A DNA stretch of 64,000 nt from an uncultured Pseudomonadales bacterium (GTDB lineage: Bacteria; Pseudomonadota; Gammaproteobacteria; Pseudomonadales; Pseudohongiellaceae). Below are positions 8,105 through 16,522 of this stretch, piece by piece. Where the stretch lies: assembly GCA_943789335.1 (NCBI GenBank), contig CALSTS010000002.1:62001-126000 (forward strand), given 5' to 3'. Within the stretch, counting starts at the first letter, position 1; each line of letters starts with the position of its first letter. The notes under the pieces are model-generated. The model was not told the origin of the DNA. It did no database searches and saw nothing but the letters and a program-made list of their open reading frames with translations. A program made the translations under genes and the position numbers.

Positions 8105-9055
8105 ATGACTTTGAAATGCTCAATAATTATCCCTAATTTTAATGGTGAAACGTTACTACAACAAAACCTTCCTTCTGTAATCAATGAAAGTAAAAAATTT
8201 AATAATGATTGTGAAGTCATTGTAGTTGATGATGCATCAAGCGATAACAGTGTAAAAATCCTCCAGGCCCAATTCCCTTCAGTTAAATTAGTGCAGCATA
8301 AAATTAATAAAGGTTTTGCAGAGGGTATCCATTCTGGCGTTGCTGCAGCGAAATATGAATTAGTATTTTTATTAAATTCTGATGTCCAGCCCCTAGAAGG
8401 CTGTTTGAATAAGCTTGAAAAGTATTTTGAACGAGCAGATACTTTTGCCGTTAATCCTCTAATTCTTAACCAAGACAATGAAGTTAATCAAAGTTCTTGG
8501 ACGCGATCCCAATTCTCACATGGGAGGTTAAAATTAAGGCCTTGGGATACTTCTGACTTGCCTGCTATGAAACAAAGCGACGAAGCTTATCTTACGCTCT
8601 ATTGTTCAGGCGGGTCAGTAATGATGCGTAAAGAGATGTTTGAAGAGCTTGGTGGCTTTAGTGATTTGTACAAGCCTTTTTATTATGAGGACTTCGATTT
8701 AGGTCTTAGAGCATGGTATCAAGGTTGGTCTTCATATTTTTATCCATGTGCTGAAGTCATCCATGCAGATAAGGGGACTATTGAAGATCACTTTAAATCA
8801 GATCTAATTAAAAGTACTCAACGTCGAAATCGGTATTTCCTGGAATGGGTACATTTCCCTAAAACACGGCTTATATTTTCTACTATCCCATTTACATTAA
8901 TGCAATTACTCGGCGAATTAGTTTTGTTGGATAAAAAAAATATAAAAGCCTTTTATGCGGCAATAACCCAATTTAAGACAATCAGTGCTTCCAGGAAGGC
9001 GATATCCACGAAGAAATTACAGTTAAATGAGATTATAAATTTAACTGATGATTAA
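8105..9055 (+). CDS. Glycosyltransferase family 2
   Basis: About 316 residues from the ATG at 8105; an in-frame TTG at 8099 is less likely. The GT-A fold is clear: CSIIIPNFNGE at the start, VIVVDDASSDNS, the LLNSDVQP nucleotide-sugar/metal motif (a DxD equivalent), and a C-terminal YYEDFDLGLRAWYQGW acceptor/base region typical of rhamnosyl- or galactosyltransferase-like GT2 enzymes. It probably adds a sugar to a surface polysaccharide or lipid-linked glycan at the inner membrane; the sugar is unknown. A short hydrophobic stretch near residues 255-275 may anchor it. No other glycan genes are adjacent. Confidence 0.88.
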   Translation: MTLKCSIIIPNFNGETLLQQNLPSVINESKKFNNDCEVIVVDDASSDNSVKILQAQFPSVKLVQHKINKGFAEGIHSGVAAAKYELVFLLNSDVQPLEGCLNKLEKYFERADTFAVNPLILNQDNEVNQSSWTRSQFSHGRLKLRPWDTSDLPAMKQSDEAYLTLYCSGGSVMMRKEMFEELGGFSDLYKPFYYEDFDLGLRAWYQGWSSYFYPCAEVIHADKGTIEDHFKSDLIKSTQRRNRYFLEWVHFPKTRLIFSTIPFTLMQLLGELVLLDKKNIKAFYAAITQFKTISASRKAISTKKLQLNEIINLTDD

Positions 9056-9250
9056 TCATTGATTAGAATATTCAATTTGTATGCAAGCCCTATTTTGTGC
9101 CTTAGCAGTTTATTTAAAGCTTCAACTAAGGATTCAACTAATAGATTATTCAAATCTCGTCCCGCATTAAATATTTTATTATTAGCTTTGTTGACATTTT
9201 TAGGGTGCTTATACAGACTCGTAACACTTTTTTTCAACAGGTAGCGTGAA

Positions 9251-10735
9251 ATGCCAAAATCTATATTAAATTACAGCTTGTTATGTGCTGGTTTATTTAT
9301 ATCAAGTCTTAGCTGCGCTCAAATGGATTCATCTTCCTGTGAGGCATTAGTTTCACTCGGGCTTGCTGATGGGGTGATCAGCAGTGCTGAATACGTTGAT
9401 GCTGGAAGTTTTAATGCAACATCTGCAAGAGGTACGGAGGTTTACAATGATTTACAGGCATTTTGTAGAATTAGCGCTGTTCTATCACCGGTGGAAGGGT
9501 CTAATATCCAAATTGAAGTGTGGCTGCCTGTTCAAGGCTGGAATAACAAATTAGTTGCTGTAGGTAATGGAGGCTTAGCAGGTTCTATTAGTTATAGCGC
9601 TCTTGCTGGAGCGGTTGCAGAAGGGTTTGCAGCAGTTAGCACAGATACTGGGCATGAGGGCCAGAATCCTGACTTTTTAACGGACAGAGTTCTACTGACT
9701 GATTTTGCCTATCGGGCTATTCATGAAATGACAGTAACGGCTAAAGCTGTAGTGTCGAATTATTACTCCATTAATCCACGTTTTACCTATTTCAGCGGCT
9801 GCTCAACTGGCGGCAGGCAAGCATTAACAGCTGCCCAACGTTACCCCGATGATTTTGATGGCATCGTAGCTGGTGCTCCAGCTAACTCAACAGTTCGTAT
9901 GACCATGCAGCAACTATGGAATAGTCGCGTCGTAAATGAGAAGCCAAGTCTTAATTTAAGTTCAGAGGACTTTGTTAAATTAAATGATTATGTTTTGGCT
10001 TCATGTGACAGTCTGGATGGATTAGAAGATGGTTTGATAGAAAACCCTGCGTTGTGTATGGCAGACCCAGCAAATGTTGCTGAATTTAATCAAGAAGAAA
10101 TTGAAGCGTTTCTGCTTATCTACCAGGGTGCTGTGAACCCGGTTAGCGGTGAATTAATTTATCCAGGTTTTGCCAAAGGTAGTGAGCTTGCATGGACAAC
10201 AATGGTTAGAGCAGAACCCTTTGGCTATTCTAATGACATGCAAACTTTTGTGGTTAATCAAGACCCTGAATGGGATTTTATGGCTATGGATTATTCACGT
10301 GATTTAAGTATTTTGGATGATAGGGTCAACGCGCTTGGTATGCAGGCTATCAACCCTGATATCAGTGAATTTATTAATAATGGCGGTAAGCTGCTACTTT
10401 ATCATGGCTGGAACGATCCTCTAATTTCCCCTTTTAATACAATTAGTTACTATAATGAAGTGTTGTCAACTATCGATTCCGATGCACAGGAGTCAATCAG
10501 TCTTTTCATGATGCCGGGCGTTAATCATTGTGCCGGAGGTAATGGTTTCGACACCTGGAGCAAACTTCATACTATTGATGAATGGCGTGAATCAGGACAA
10601 GCTCCTCAGCGTATCAATGCAGCACATCTTGAAGGTGAAGTTGCAACCACACGGCCACTTTGTGCATATCCACAAGTTGCAGTATATACTCGTTCTGGAG
10701 ATGCTAGTGATGCTGCTAGTTTTGAATGTCGATAA
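9251..10735 (+). CDS. Tannase/feruloyl-esterase family secreted hydrolase
   Basis: 494 residues with a signal peptide ending in LSCAQ. The tannase family (PF07519) pattern is well preserved: LVAVGNGGLAG near residue 95, the nucleophile elbow SGCSTGG (S185), YPDDFDGIVAGAPA just after, the acid D389 in YHGWNDPLISP and the base H426 in PGVNHCAGG. The cysteine before the serine and the one after the histidine match the family's disulfide linking nucleophile and base. It would cleave ester bonds of phenolic or other aromatic esters in the periplasm or outside the cell. A single gene with its own ribosome-binding site. Confidence 0.88.
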   Translation: MPKSILNYSLLCAGLFISSLSCAQMDSSSCEALVSLGLADGVISSAEYVDAGSFNATSARGTEVYNDLQAFCRISAVLSPVEGSNIQIEVWLPVQGWNNKLVAVGNGGLAGSISYSALAGAVAEGFAAVSTDTGHEGQNPDFLTDRVLLTDFAYRAIHEMTVTAKAVVSNYYSINPRFTYFSGCSTGGRQALTAAQRYPDDFDGIVAGAPANSTVRMTMQQLWNSRVVNEKPSLNLSSEDFVKLNDYVLASCDSLDGLEDGLIENPALCMADPANVAEFNQEEIEAFLLIYQGAVNPVSGELIYPGFAKGSELAWTTMVRAEPFGYSNDMQTFVVNQDPEWDFMAMDYSRDLSILDDRVNALGMQAINPDISEFINNGGKLLLYHGWNDPLISPFNTISYYNEVLSTIDSDAQESISLFMMPGVNHCAGGNGFDTWSKLHTIDEWRESGQAPQRINAAHLEGEVATTRPLCAYPQVAVYTRSGDASDAASFECR

Positions 10736-10768
10736 AACATAAACAATCATAAATCTATTCATTTTGGA

Positions 10769-10792
10769 GCTTTTAGTCGAAACTAAAGCTTA
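10769..10792 (+). other. Hairpin between esterase and glutathionyl-hydroquinone reductase genes
   Basis: AGCTTT(T)AGT pairs with ACTAAAGCT around a CGAA-type loop. The T-run after it is weak (TTAAGTATTTTATTG), so it may be an inefficient terminator or an mRNA-stabilising hairpin. Confidence 0.35.
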
Positions 10793-10814
10793 AGTATTTT
10801 ATTGAGGATTAAAA

Positions 10815-11789
10815 ATGGGCTTATTAGTAAAAGGGGAGTGGAGTACAGATTGGTATGATACTGATTCTTCTGGTGGGGAATTCATACGAACAGATGCTCA
10901 ATTTAGAAATCAAATTGGCGATGAAAATTTTCCGGCTGAGGCCAACCGCTATCACTTATTTGTTTCTCTGGCCTGCCCTTGGGCGCATCGAACTTTAATA
11001 TTTCGCGCAATCAAAAAACTTAACACTATTATTGGTGTGACAGTAGTTGAAGCTGAAATGCTTGAGCACGGTTGGGTTATCAGTGACCAAGAGAGCGTTA
11101 AATATGGATTTGAGGCTTGTCCAATTCCAGATATTGAGTATATGTATCAAGTCTATACAAGCCACCAAAATGACTATTCAGGTAGGGTTACAGTGCCTGT
11201 GTTATGGGATAAAAAGAATAACTGCATCGTTAATAATGAATCTTCAGAAATTATTCGGATGTTGAATAATTCATTTAATGAGTTTACAGATGATGAGACT
11301 GATTATTACCCTAAAGCCTTACATGGGGTTATTGATGAAGTTAATGAGCTTGTGTACCACAACATTAATAATGGAGTATACAAATGTGGCTTTGCCACTA
11401 ATCAAGATGTATACGAAAAGCACTACGAAAACCTGTTTGAAGCAATGGATCAAGTTGAAAGTATTTTGGGTCAGCACAGGTATCTTGCTGGAGATCAAAT
11501 AACTGAGGCGGATTGGCGTCTTTTCACAACCTTGATTAGATTCGACTGTGTTTATTATGGTCATTTTAAAACCAATAAAAAACGCATTGAGGACTATCCT
11601 AATGTATCTAACTACGTTCGAGAGTTGTATCAGGTATCGGGCGTGAAAGAGACGGTTAGCTTTAGGCATATAAAAGTGCATTATTACTACAGTCACGACA
11701 TGATAAATCCAACGCGGGTAGTTCCTGTTGGACCTGATACTGATTATGAAAGACCTCATGACAGAGCCAACCTGGGCAGTAAACAGTAA
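10815..11789 (+). CDS. yqjG: Glutathionyl-hydroquinone reductase (Xi-class GST, YqjG-like)
   Basis: 324 residues, the usual size for the family. The catalytic cysteine is C54 in SLACPWAHRT, followed by the thioredoxin-fold strand with VPVLWDKKNNCIVNNESSEI, in which VPVLWD and NNESSEI are the glutathione-binding landmarks. The C-terminal helical domain carries the YxYxxYxR-like surroundings near RHIKVHYYYSH. The enzyme reduces glutathionyl-hydroquinones with release of oxidised glutathione in the cytosol, protecting against quinone products of aromatic metabolism. That fits the adjacent tannase-family esterase, which would release phenolics, though the functional link is inference. The ATG follows a GAGG ribosome-binding site. 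Confidence 0.9.
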   Translation: MGLLVKGEWSTDWYDTDSSGGEFIRTDAQFRNQIGDENFPAEANRYHLFVSLACPWAHRTLIFRAIKKLNTIIGVTVVEAEMLEHGWVISDQESVKYGFEACPIPDIEYMYQVYTSHQNDYSGRVTVPVLWDKKNNCIVNNESSEIIRMLNNSFNEFTDDETDYYPKALHGVIDEVNELVYHNINNGVYKCGFATNQDVYEKHYENLFEAMDQVESILGQHRYLAGDQITEADWRLFTTLIRFDCVYYGHFKTNKKRIEDYPNVSNYVRELYQVSGVKETVSFRHIKVHYYYSHDMINPTRVVPVGPDTDYERPHDRANLGSKQ

Positions 11790-11947
11790 TATTTTCATAG
11801 GGTTAAACTTCATCTGCTTGGGAATAGGAAGGCATAAACTTAGAAAGGTATAACTTTATGAAATATAAGGTTATATCGGCTTAATAACTAATCTATCTAT
11901 GCAATTGTGCAATTAATCTGCATCTTCTCATTTAAGTGTGAAAATAG

Positions 11948-11977
11948 TTGCAGTTTACGAAATTTCTAGGGCATAAT
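11948..11977 (+). promoter_or_regulatory. Possible sigma-70 promoter for the DUF1552 gene
   Basis: TTGCAG (11948-11953), an 18-bp spacer and CATAAT (11972-11977) lie 75 bp before the DUF1552 start. The rest of the 11790-12052 gap is AT-rich with no gene I can support. Confidence 0.4.
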
Positions 11978-12052
11978 CGGTGTTAGTTCAAAGTAAGACA
12001 GATTTTTACAATTTTATTAAAGAAAAATTACCAGTAAACAGGGGGTTTGAAA

Positions 12053-13396
12053 ATGTTCATAACCAAGAAATCACTACCGAGACGTTCAGTGTTAAAAGGC
12101 GCCGGTGTTACTATGGGCTTGCCCATGTTGGAAGCAATGATTCCAGCTGCAAGCGCTCAAGATTCGGCTGAGCCTCAGCTTAGATTTGCTTCTATTTATA
12201 CTCCACATGGCGTGATCCTTGATGAGTATGTACCTACTACTGAAGGTTCGGATTATGAGATGACTCAAATTCTGAAGCCTCTTGAACCTTTCCGTGATCA
12301 GATGCAGATTTTTAGCAACATGAAGCTAAATACTGCTAACACTACTGGTTCAGGCCATGCTACTTCTAGCTGTACTTGGATGAGCGGCGCAATAGCTAAA
12401 GATACTTCTGGAACTGACGTAGTAGCAGGCAAGACTATTGATCAAATGATCGCAGATCACATTGGTCAAGACACTCCACTGCCTTCTTTAGAATTAGCAA
12501 TTGAAGATGCTGGTGCAATGATTGGTGCCTGTGATGGTACTAGTAGTTGTGGTTATATCAACACAATTGCCTGGAAAGAAGATAATCAGCCTCTTCCAGC
12601 GGAAATAAACCCACGTGTCGTTTTCGAGCGTATGTTCGGATATGGTGCTACTACTGAAGATCGTTTGGTACGTGCACAAACTGATAAAAGCTTATTAGAC
12701 TCAATCATGGTATCTACTGCAAATATGGAAAGCAGACTTGGTATTCGTGATCGACGTCGTATTAATGACTTCCTAGAAAATGTTCGTGAAGTAGAGCGTC
12801 GTATTGGTAATCTTGAAGGCCGTATGAGAGAGCAAGGTTCTAACTTATCAGCTGCTCCAGTTGAGATTCCCGAGTTGTATGATGATCACGTTCGTATTCA
12901 ATTTGAATTGATGGCTTTGGCTTTCCAAACTGATACTACTCGTGTTTCTAGCATGATGCTTTCTCGTGAATTGAATCAACGTACTTATCCACAGATTGGT
13001 GTGCCTGAACAGCATCACGGTGTTTCTCATCACGGCTATAACCCTGAAAGAGAGCAACTACATGCATTAATTAACACTTATCATGCAAAACTAGTTTCTG
13101 ACTATTTAGTTGCGAAGCTAGCTGATGTTGAAGATGTTAATGGTAGCCTCCTAGACAACACTGTTATTTATTATGGTGCTGGTATGGGTGATGGTAACGT
13201 TCATAGTAAAGATCCACTATCAAATGTTGTAATTGGTGGCGGTGCTGGTCAGCTTCGTAGCGGACATCATACTGACGTTATTGCTGAGAATGGTGACTCA
13301 ACTCCAAATGCTAACTTGTTATTAAGCATCTTGGATGTATATGGCATTCACCTTGATCAGTTAGGTCACAGTACTGGACGTATCAGCATTACTTAA
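12053..13396 (+). CDS. DUF1552 family protein with Tat signal
   Basis: 447 residues from the ATG at 12053, which has a strong GGGGG ribosome-binding site; the in-frame TTG two codons earlier is unlikely. A twin-arginine leader (RRSVLKGAG, cleavage near ASAQ) implies export of a folded protein. The rest fits DUF1552: YTPHGVILDEYVP, SCTWMSG, a central helical segment rich in R and E (RLGIRDRRRINDFLENVREVERR), and the terminal YYGAGMGDGNVHS with LSILDVYGI. Members usually pair with DUF1592/DUF1588 cytochrome-like proteins of unknown role; no such partner is adjacent here. Well-balanced codons and a strong terminator suggest it is actively expressed. Confidence 0.9.
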   Translation: MFITKKSLPRRSVLKGAGVTMGLPMLEAMIPAASAQDSAEPQLRFASIYTPHGVILDEYVPTTEGSDYEMTQILKPLEPFRDQMQIFSNMKLNTANTTGSGHATSSCTWMSGAIAKDTSGTDVVAGKTIDQMIADHIGQDTPLPSLELAIEDAGAMIGACDGTSSCGYINTIAWKEDNQPLPAEINPRVVFERMFGYGATTEDRLVRAQTDKSLLDSIMVSTANMESRLGIRDRRRINDFLENVREVERRIGNLEGRMREQGSNLSAAPVEIPELYDDHVRIQFELMALAFQTDTTRVSSMMLSRELNQRTYPQIGVPEQHHGVSHHGYNPEREQLHALINTYHAKLVSDYLVAKLADVEDVNGSLLDNTVIYYGAGMGDGNVHSKDPLSNVVIGGGAGQLRSGHHTDVIAENGDSTPNANLLLSILDVYGIHLDQLGHSTGRISIT

Positions 13397-13422
13397 GTTT
13401 AGTAGCTGATAGTAAAATCTAG

Positions 13423-13457
13423 AAACCCGTTATACTTTTGGTATAACGGGTTTTTTT
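13423..13457 (+). terminator. Rho-independent terminator after the DUF1552 gene
   Basis: AAACCCGTTATAC pairs perfectly with GTATAACGGGTTT around a TTTTG loop and runs into seven T residues. Confidence 0.9.
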
Positions 13458-13757
13458 GTGCACCTTAAACTATAAACAGTTGAATTTTAGCTTTTTTAGT
13501 GCTGATTTAATTCCTTGATAAACTAAATACTTATGTCGAGTTGATACAGTCTAAGATCAAGAGAGGTTTGCGGTTTTGCAAAAGTAAAGTATGTTTTAAT
13601 CGCTATGATGGGAATATGAAATTATTAAGCCGATTAATGTGAAAGCTAAAATATATTTGTTTGATCTGTGTGCTGGAATTTAATTATTCTACTTGGCTAC
13701 TAGATATTGAATGTATATACTTTCAATCCTTGATTTAATCTTCTTTTGGAAGAAGCT
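13458..13757. other. 300-bp AT-rich intergenic region
   Basis: No gene, repeat or convincing promoter seen. It must contain the promoter for the short ribbon-helix-helix-like gene; a TATGAT near 13602 is the best -10 candidate but lacks a good -35 box. Confidence 0.4.
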
Positions 13758-13919
13758 ATGGCTAAAGAAAAAAAGAGAAAGAATAGTCAATTGATTGTTC
13801 GTCTGAATAAGGAAGAAAAAGATGCTTTCATTGATCTTTGCGATGACCTTGATACGAGCGCGGCAAGGGAAGTGCGACACTTCATCCGTAAATTTTTAAC
13901 TCAGCATGAAGAAGAATAG
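13758..13919 (+). CDS. Short ribbon-helix-helix-like protein (53 residues)
   Basis: A 53-residue protein starting at ATG 13758 behind a GGAAGAAG ribosome-binding site and ending TAG 13919. The N-terminus is a lysine-rich tail (MAKEKKRKNSQ). Then comes a beta-strand LIVRLNKEEKDAF, a helix IDLCDDLDTS, and a helix AAREVRHFIRKFL, which is the order of a CopG/Arc ribbon-helix-helix DNA-binding fold. No toxin gene is adjacent, so it is more likely a stand-alone regulator than an antitoxin. It is flanked by terminators on both sides, hence an independent transcription unit. Confidence 0.7.
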   Translation: MAKEKKRKNSQLIVRLNKEEKDAFIDLCDDLDTSAAREVRHFIRKFLTQHEEE

Positions 13920-13981
13920 GAAGAATAGAGAGAATAATGACAATAGTAAGTTAAAACTATAAAAATACTTTATTCACCAAA

Positions 13982-14018
13982 AAAACCAGATAACTTATTA
14001 GTTACCTGGTTTTTTTTT
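13982..14018 (+). terminator. Rho-independent terminator after the ribbon-helix-helix gene
   Basis: AACCAG(A)TAAC pairs with GTTA(C)CTGGTT around TTATTA, followed by nine T residues. Confidence 0.85.
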
Positions 14019-14054
14019 ACCTGCTACTTTATTGGCTTATTGAAGTTTCACTAT

Positions 14055-14096
14055 ATAGAAGTAAACTGTGATCAAATAGAAGTAAACTGTGATCAA
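14055..14096 (+). repeat. Two perfect 21-bp tandem repeats before gspE
   Basis: Two back-to-back identical 21-bp units (14055-14075, 14076-14096) contain AAACTGTGATCAA. Being a multiple of three they keep the upstream frame open, which extends the reading frame to a TTG at 14040. They most likely lie in the 5' untranslated region and could be a doubled operator or a slippage duplication. Confidence 0.7.
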
Positions 14097-14135
14097 ATAA
14101 CAAAAACCGGACATAAAGCGTTATATAATCTTCTG

Positions 14136-15605
14136 ATGTTGAATAGTCCCAAAACATTGTCTTTACTACCTTACGATTTTGCCCGCCAGAATCGAGTGCT
14201 GGTAAGACCGGATTCGGCTGAGCTTGTTCATACTCAGGCTATTGCAAATTGGGTACTAAGTGAGCTTATTCGTAATAATGATTCAAATTTATCCTTAGTA
14301 GCAGTTGATGATGAAGAGTTTGACCAACTATTAAGCCGCCTATATCAAAATCAACATTCCTCATCAGAAACGGTGATGGCCGGAATTAAGGATTTTGTTG
14401 ATTTAGAAGAGGCTGCAGCAGCACTTGAAGATTCTGCCGATTTACTAGATTCTGAAAATGATGCACCGATAATACGCCTACTTAATGCCATATTAGCTGA
14501 GGCCTTGAAGGAACAAGCCTCAGATATACACATCGAACCTTATGAAAAACAAGCCGTAGTTAGATTTCGACTAGATGGTGTTTTACGAACCGTATTAAGC
14601 CCTTCAATACAAATAGCACCTTTGCTTATATCTCGTATCAAAGTGATGTCAAGACTGGATATTGCTGAAAAAAGGTTGCCGCAGGATGGCCGTATGGCGG
14701 TTAAGCTTGGAGGTAGAAGCATTGACCTGCGTATTTCTACCATGCCTTCAAGCTATGGGGAGCGTGTTGTTATACATTTGCTGGATAATGATGCCGGCAA
14801 GATGCAAACGGATGATCTTGGCATGCCAGCTGATATTAAAGGCAGGCTAGAAGATCTAATTCATCGTCCACATGGGATTATATTAGTTACAGGCCCTACT
14901 GGTTCGGGTAAAACCACCACCTTATACGCAGCACTGCAGCAAATGAATCGCGAAGAGCGAAACATCATGACAGTTGAAGACCCGGTAGAATATGACTTAC
15001 CTGGAATCAGTCAAACCCAGATAAATATGCGGGCTGGAATGACTTTTGCAAAAGGTTTACGTGCTATTTTAAGGCAAGATCCCGATGTTATTTTAATCGG
15101 AGAGATCCGTGATGGCGAAACAGCAGAAATTGCGACGCAGGCAAGTTTAACGGGACATTTGGTTCTATCGACTTTACATACAAATACAGCTTCTGGCGCA
15201 ATCATGCGTTTACAAGATATTGGTGTTGATAGCTTTTTATTAGCGTCAACAATAAGGGGTATTGTTGCGCAACGCTTAGTCCGAAAACTCTGTGAACATT
15301 GTCGAGAAGAAAGTGTTTGTAATGAATTTCAGAGTAAGCTGCTTGGGGTAAAAGAGGGTACTAGTATCTTTCAGGCGGTTGGATGCGAGCATTGTAATAA
15401 TACCGGATTCCATGGCCGCCAGGCGCTATTTGAATTAGTCGTAATCGATATGGAATTACAGAACCTGATACATGAAAATGCCGGGGAGCTTGCTTTGGAA
15501 GAAGCAGTTCGACGCAATACGCCAAGTATCCGGGAGGCCGGTTTCGAACAAGTAAGGCTAGGGACAACGACCATTGAGGAAGTGCTGAGAGTCAGCTCTC
15601 TTTAA
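14136..15605 (+). CDS. gspE: Type II secretion ATPase GspE
   Basis: 489 residues from the ATG at 14136; the frame is open to a TTG at 14040, but that leader only encodes the 21-bp repeat. LSLLPYDFARQNRVLV is the N-terminal signature of T2SS GspE rather than pilus PilB. The ATPase core has SDIHIEPYE, Walker A GPTGSGKTTT at about residues 253-262, the Asp box, Walker B ILIGEIRDGETAEIA and the His box STLHTNTA. A C-terminal zinc finger has two CxxC pairs (LCEHC and GCEHC). GspE powers pseudopilus assembly from the cytoplasmic face. gspF follows after 6 bp, but no gspC, D or G-M genes are in the window. Confidence 0.93.
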   Translation: MLNSPKTLSLLPYDFARQNRVLVRPDSAELVHTQAIANWVLSELIRNNDSNLSLVAVDDEEFDQLLSRLYQNQHSSSETVMAGIKDFVDLEEAAAALEDSADLLDSENDAPIIRLLNAILAEALKEQASDIHIEPYEKQAVVRFRLDGVLRTVLSPSIQIAPLLISRIKVMSRLDIAEKRLPQDGRMAVKLGGRSIDLRISTMPSSYGERVVIHLLDNDAGKMQTDDLGMPADIKGRLEDLIHRPHGIILVTGPTGSGKTTTLYAALQQMNREERNIMTVEDPVEYDLPGISQTQINMRAGMTFAKGLRAILRQDPDVILIGEIRDGETAEIATQASLTGHLVLSTLHTNTASGAIMRLQDIGVDSFLLASTIRGIVAQRLVRKLCEHCREESVCNEFQSKLLGVKEGTSIFQAVGCEHCNNTGFHGRQALFELVVIDMELQNLIHENAGELALEEAVRRNTPSIREAGFEQVRLGTTTIEEVLRVSSL

Positions 15606-15614
15606 GGAATAGTG

Positions 15615-16018
15615 ATGCCAGCATTTGATTACTCAGCATATAACACTTTGGGCAAACAAGTCAGCGGTATAATTGAAGCCGAATCAGATCGTCAGGCTAG
15701 GCGTTTGCTTAAAGATCGAAAATTATTGCCACTGGATCTCAGTGAGATCAGCTTATCAAAAAAAAATCTGGAAAGTAGTTTTTGGCAGAAGAATAATCGT
15801 CTTAGTACCTTTGACTTATCGTTGCTATTGAGACAACTGGCAATTTTAATTCAGTCAGGGCTTCCTGTTGAAGAAGCCATGAAAATGACAATAGAGAAGG
15901 CTGAAACCACTAAGCAGGCAAGGATCATGCAAAGCTGGCGTAGTGAAATTGTTGAAGGAAGAAGTTTTTCAGAAGCTTTGCGGCGTTGTCCCTATAAAAT
16001 TCCAGACAGTGTCATTGC
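15615..16018 (+). pseudogene. gspF: Type II secretion inner-membrane protein GspF, truncated after ~135 residues
   Basis: The N-terminus is clearly GspF: FDYSAYNTLGKQVSGIIEAES, RQARRLLKDRKLLPL, then the first cytoplasmic domain LSLLLRQLAILIQSGLPVEEA. GspF is normally about 400 residues with three membrane helices. Here similarity stops near PYKIPDSVIA at about base 16016, and the frame ends at 16055 in sequence that is the reverse complement of a lipoprotein gene. The loss removes all membrane helices, so the product could not work. The joint is either a genomic rearrangement or an assembly chimera. The start is taken at ATG 15615; a GTG at 15612 is also possible. Confidence 0.85.
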
Positions 16019-16339
16019 GGATGCAGTGATTTCGATGATCACAGGACCTGAATAATCACCGGGAATTTCTAGGGAGTATTGTCCAGATGAATCAGTGGTG
16101 CCTGTGACAAGTGGCTCACTGTCTTTTTGGCCATCAGTGATACCAAAAATACTGACAATACCCCCTTTAATAATTCCCTTTACAGCTGACCCAGAAATAG
16201 TAACAGGAGGGGGGGCAATTACGGGTGCTGCAGGAATACTTGCAAACGAATCTGGTCTGCCAGAATCGTTACAGGCGCTAATTAAAAGTAGCAAAGCTGC
16301 TAAAACGCTTACTCTTATTAAAAATTTATTCTTAGCCAT
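16019..16339 (-). pseudogene. N-terminal fragment of a lipoprotein, truncated at the gspF junction
   Basis: Reads leftward from ATG 16339, with a lipoprotein signal whose lipobox is LISAC (cysteine at about residue 23). A proline-rich linker and a carboxypeptidase-regulatory-like beta domain follow (SGSAVKGIIKGGIVSIFG, TDSSGQYSLEIPGDYSGPVIIEITASA). Such proteins are usually several hundred residues of repeated surface domains. Here the frame ends at 15992, only nine or so codons after crossing into gspF sequence. The ribosome-binding site GGAAG sits just before the start. It would be an outer-membrane-anchored or periplasmic protein if complete. Confidence 0.7.
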
Positions 16340-16467
16340 ATTTTTCTTCCTTTTAATTCGAGGGTCTTAATAATTATGGGATCGTATTTTTAGATAGAAT
16401 GATTTTCAAGTACAAAGATTAAATGTTGAAGCCAATAAATCTTATTAATAAGAAAATTGTAATGTAC

Positions 16468-16499
16468 AAAAAAACGCCACTCATTGAGTGGCGTTTTTA
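16468..16499. terminator. Bidirectional terminator between amtB and the lipoprotein fragment
   Basis: ACGCCACTCA and TGAGTGGCGT form a near-perfect palindrome bordered by A-run and T-run, so it can end amtB transcription leftward and could act rightward too. Confidence 0.85.
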
Positions 16500-16522
16500 T
16501 TTTTTACATCTAAAGTAAAAGT

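Noticed and set aside
9052-9244. Overlapping 61-codon frames on both strands between the GT2 and esterase genes
   Set aside because: They are near mirror images in AT-rich sequence, with no family likeness and no convincing ribosome-binding site; treated as intergenic.
11319-11813. 164-codon minus-strand frame opposite the glutathionyl-hydroquinone reductase
   Set aside because: No family likeness; the plus-strand protein is clearly real over the same span.
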